From Flavobacteriaceae bacterium (GTDB taxonomy: Bacteria > Bacteroidota > Bacteroidia > Flavobacteriales > Flavobacteriaceae): a DNA stretch of 16,150 nt. Position 1 is the first letter of the stretch; the number at the start of each line of letters is the position of its first letter. Location: assembly GCA_013042255.1 (NCBI GenBank), contig JABDQK010000072.1, forward strand, positions 1 to 16,150, read 5' to 3'. A program made the translations under genes and the position numbers. Of the stretch, positions 14,717 through 16,150 are shown in pieces. A model generated the notes under the pieces. The model was given only the letters and a program-made list of their open reading frames with translations, was not told the DNA's origin and ran no database searches.

Positions 14717-16150
14717 TTATCTGATAAAGAGCAGTTCCCTGTATTTAGCCAGTGGCCAGCTCTGGTCTTCCACGAGTTGTTCGAGCTTGTCACAGTGATA
14801 TCGGATGTCATCAAAATAAGGTCTGACATCATAGCAATAGGCCATTGCTTTTTTATGTACCTCTTTTTCTGCATTAGCCTTTTTTCTGGCCTCGGTCATG
14901 GCTTCCGACTTTTTCCTGGTAGCCTCTAGATGCTCCGAGATATCTTCCAGGATCGCCAATTGGGCCACAGCCTGTTTTTTAAATCCTGTCCCGTAAATAT
15001 CCTTAATACCTTTAATGTTATCGATCACCGAATTCTGATACTTGATAGTGGCAGGAATAATATGGGTATTCACCAACTCATTAAAAACACGCCCTTCTAT
15101 CTGGGTCTGCAGGATGTAGGTTTCCAATTCCACTTCCTGCCTGGCTTTGATCTCTACTTCACTCATTACCCCCATCTCATTAAATAATTCCAGTGTTGAT
15201 TTGGAGGTGAGGACATTCAATGCATCCGGAGTTGTTTTGTTGTTACTCAGCTTACGTTTTGCCGCCTCTTTCGACCACGCCTCACTATAACCATCTCCAT
15301 CGAAACGTATTCGCTTGGAAGATTTGATATATTCCCTGAGGACATTAAAAATAGCTTCATCTTTTTTCAGGCTCTTTTTATTTATCAGGGCATCTACTTC
15401 TTTCTTAAAACTGATCAACTGCTTCGCCACTATCGTATTGAGAACAGTCATGGGTTTGGCACAATTCGATTTCGATCCTACTCCCCTCATTTCAAATTTA
15501 TTCCCTGTAAAAGCAAAGGGCGAGGTCCGGTTCCTGTCCGTATTATCAAGGAGAATCTCAGGTATCTTCCCGACCACATTGAGTTTTAGTTCGGTTTTTT
15601 CCTCAGGCGACAATTTGCCCTTGGACACTCCTTCTAGTTCATCGAGAACCTCACTGAGCTGTTTCCCGATAAAAATGGAAAAGATCGCAGGCGGAGCTTC
15701 ATTAGCTCCAAGGCGATGATCATTACTCGCTGAAGCAATCGATGCCCTTAAAAGTTCCTCGTAGGAATCGACAGCTTTGATGGTATTCACAAAAAAGGTA
15801 AGGAACTGAAGGTTTTTCATAGGGGTGGAACCCGGACTCAGGAGGTTTACCCCGGTATCTGTAGCCAGCGACCAGTTGTTGTGTTTCCCTGAGCCATTGA
15901 TCCCTGCAAAAGGTTTTTCGTGAAAAAGCACTTTGAGGTCATGCCTGTCGGCTACTTTTTCCATAACATCCATAAGCAGTAGATTGTGATCAACAGCCAG
16001 GTTGGCCTCTTCAAAAACAGGAGCGAGTTCGAACTGATTCGGAGCGACTTCATTATGCCTCGTTTTAACCGGAATACCCAGTTTGGTGCATTCCACCTCC
16101 AGGTCTTTCATATAATTGATAGCACGGAGCGGAATCACTCCAAAATAGTG
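14717..16150 (-). CDS. glnN: Glutamine synthetase type III, C-terminal part (N-terminus off the right edge)
   Basis: GlnN makes glutamine from glutamate, ammonia and ATP and is the main glutamine synthetase of many Bacteroidota. The frame is open to the last base, beginning HYFGVIPLRAINYM, so about 477 of the usual 720-730 residues are visible. Counting from that His: HNEVAPNQFELAP (about 37-49) is a type III signature; KPFAGINGSGKHNNWS (about 78-93) is the glutamate/ATP-binding loop, equivalent to NGSGMHxHxS of type I; SPFAFTGNKFEMRGVGSKSN (from about 208) carries the conserved catalytic Arg region. A long helical C-terminal domain typical of type III follows, containing a charged segment KKSEAMTEARKKANAEKE. 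It ends at TAA 14719-14717, 80 bases before purM on the same strand. The neighbouring purine genes fit the demand for glutamine as amide donor. No promoter is in view. Confidence 0.96.
   Translation of the reverse strand, partial: HYFGVIPLRAINYMKDLEVECTKLGIPVKTRHNEVAPNQFELAPVFEEANLAVDHNLLLMDVMEKVADRHDLKVLFHEKPFAGINGSGKHNNWSLATDTGVNLLSPGSTPMKNLQFLTFFVNTIKAVDSYEELLRASIASASNDHRLGANEAPPAIFSIFIGKQLSEVLDELEGVSKGKLSPEEKTELKLNVVGKIPEILLDNTDRNRTSPFAFTGNKFEMRGVGSKSNCAKPMTVLNTIVAKQLISFKKEVDALINKKSLKKDEAIFNVLREYIKSSKRIRFDGDGYSEAWSKEAAKRKLSNNKTTPDALNVLTSKSTLELFNEMGVMSEVEIKARQEVELETYILQTQIEGRVFNELVNTHIIPATIKYQNSVIDNIKGIKDIYGTGFKKQAVAQLAILEDISEHLEATRKKSEAMTEARKKANAEKEVHKKAMAYCYDVRPYFDDIRYHCDKLEQLVEDQSWPLAKYRELLFIR

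Noticed and set aside
15315..15719. Open frame of 134 codons antisense to glnN
   Set aside because: It lies fully inside a conserved enzyme gene and has low-complexity composition, with no recognisable motif.
1..16150. Mobile elements, CRISPR arrays, tRNA or rRNA genes
   Set aside because: No transposase or integrase motifs, long terminal repeats, regularly spaced repeats or structural RNA signatures were seen on either strand.

Overview
This window reads as chromosomal core and near-core DNA from a marine-type member of Bacteroidota, most likely Flavobacteriaceae. Four things support this. Several genes are typical of that group: a type III glutamine synthetase, a long 391-residue PurM-like AIR synthase, and a release factor 1 with a PQT motif. 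The putative promoters follow the Bacteroidota pattern (TTTG or TTG near -33, TAnnTTTG near -7). Leaders are A/T-rich with weak or absent Shine-Dalgarno sequences, and TTG/GTG starts occur. I see no transposase, integrase, phage gene, CRISPR array, tRNA or rRNA.

Left region (1-4808). A partial secreted protein runs off the left edge. It is followed by an Lrp/AsnC-type regulator on the minus strand, whose promoter carries two copies of the perfect palindrome CTTTATAAAG. Divergent from the regulator is a small, probably helical-bundle protein. Convergent with that protein is a very large gene for IcmF, a fused adenosylcobalamin (AdoCbl)-dependent acyl-CoA mutase that contains its own B12-binding domain and G-protein chaperone.

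Middle region (4809-8123). purU (formyltetrahydrofolate deformylase) is divergent from icmF. A PfkB/ribokinase-fold kinase of unknown substrate follows it. A strong bidirectional terminator separates that kinase from a convergent secreted DUF1579-like protein. A 64-codon gene of unknown function then runs tail-to-tail into pyrF, and the two stop codons overlap.

Right region (8120-16150), all on the minus strand. In transcription order it holds glnN (type III glutamine synthetase, cut by the right edge), purM, nrdJ (class II AdoCbl-dependent ribonucleotide reductase), a Rieske lipoprotein, prfA and pyrF. prfA and pyrF are only 5 nt apart and are probably cotranscribed. The larger gaps before purM, nrdJ, the Rieske gene and prfA hold candidate promoters or leaders. 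The biochemical theme is nitrogen and nucleotide supply: glutamine, purine ring closure, formate/one-carbon balance, OMP to UMP, and ribonucleotide to deoxyribonucleotide.

Two enzymes here, IcmF and NrdJ, need adenosylcobalamin, yet I see no cobalamin riboswitch before either gene. I found no convincing new multi-gene system. The most interesting signals are regulatory: the duplicated palindrome in the lrp promoter, and a hairpin between glnN and purM that looks like both a terminator and part of the next promoter. A divergent PfkB kinase and a Rieske lipoprotein with a Tat-like signal are also worth a look. Motif and alignment statements come from reading the sequence and from memory of the families; no search was run.
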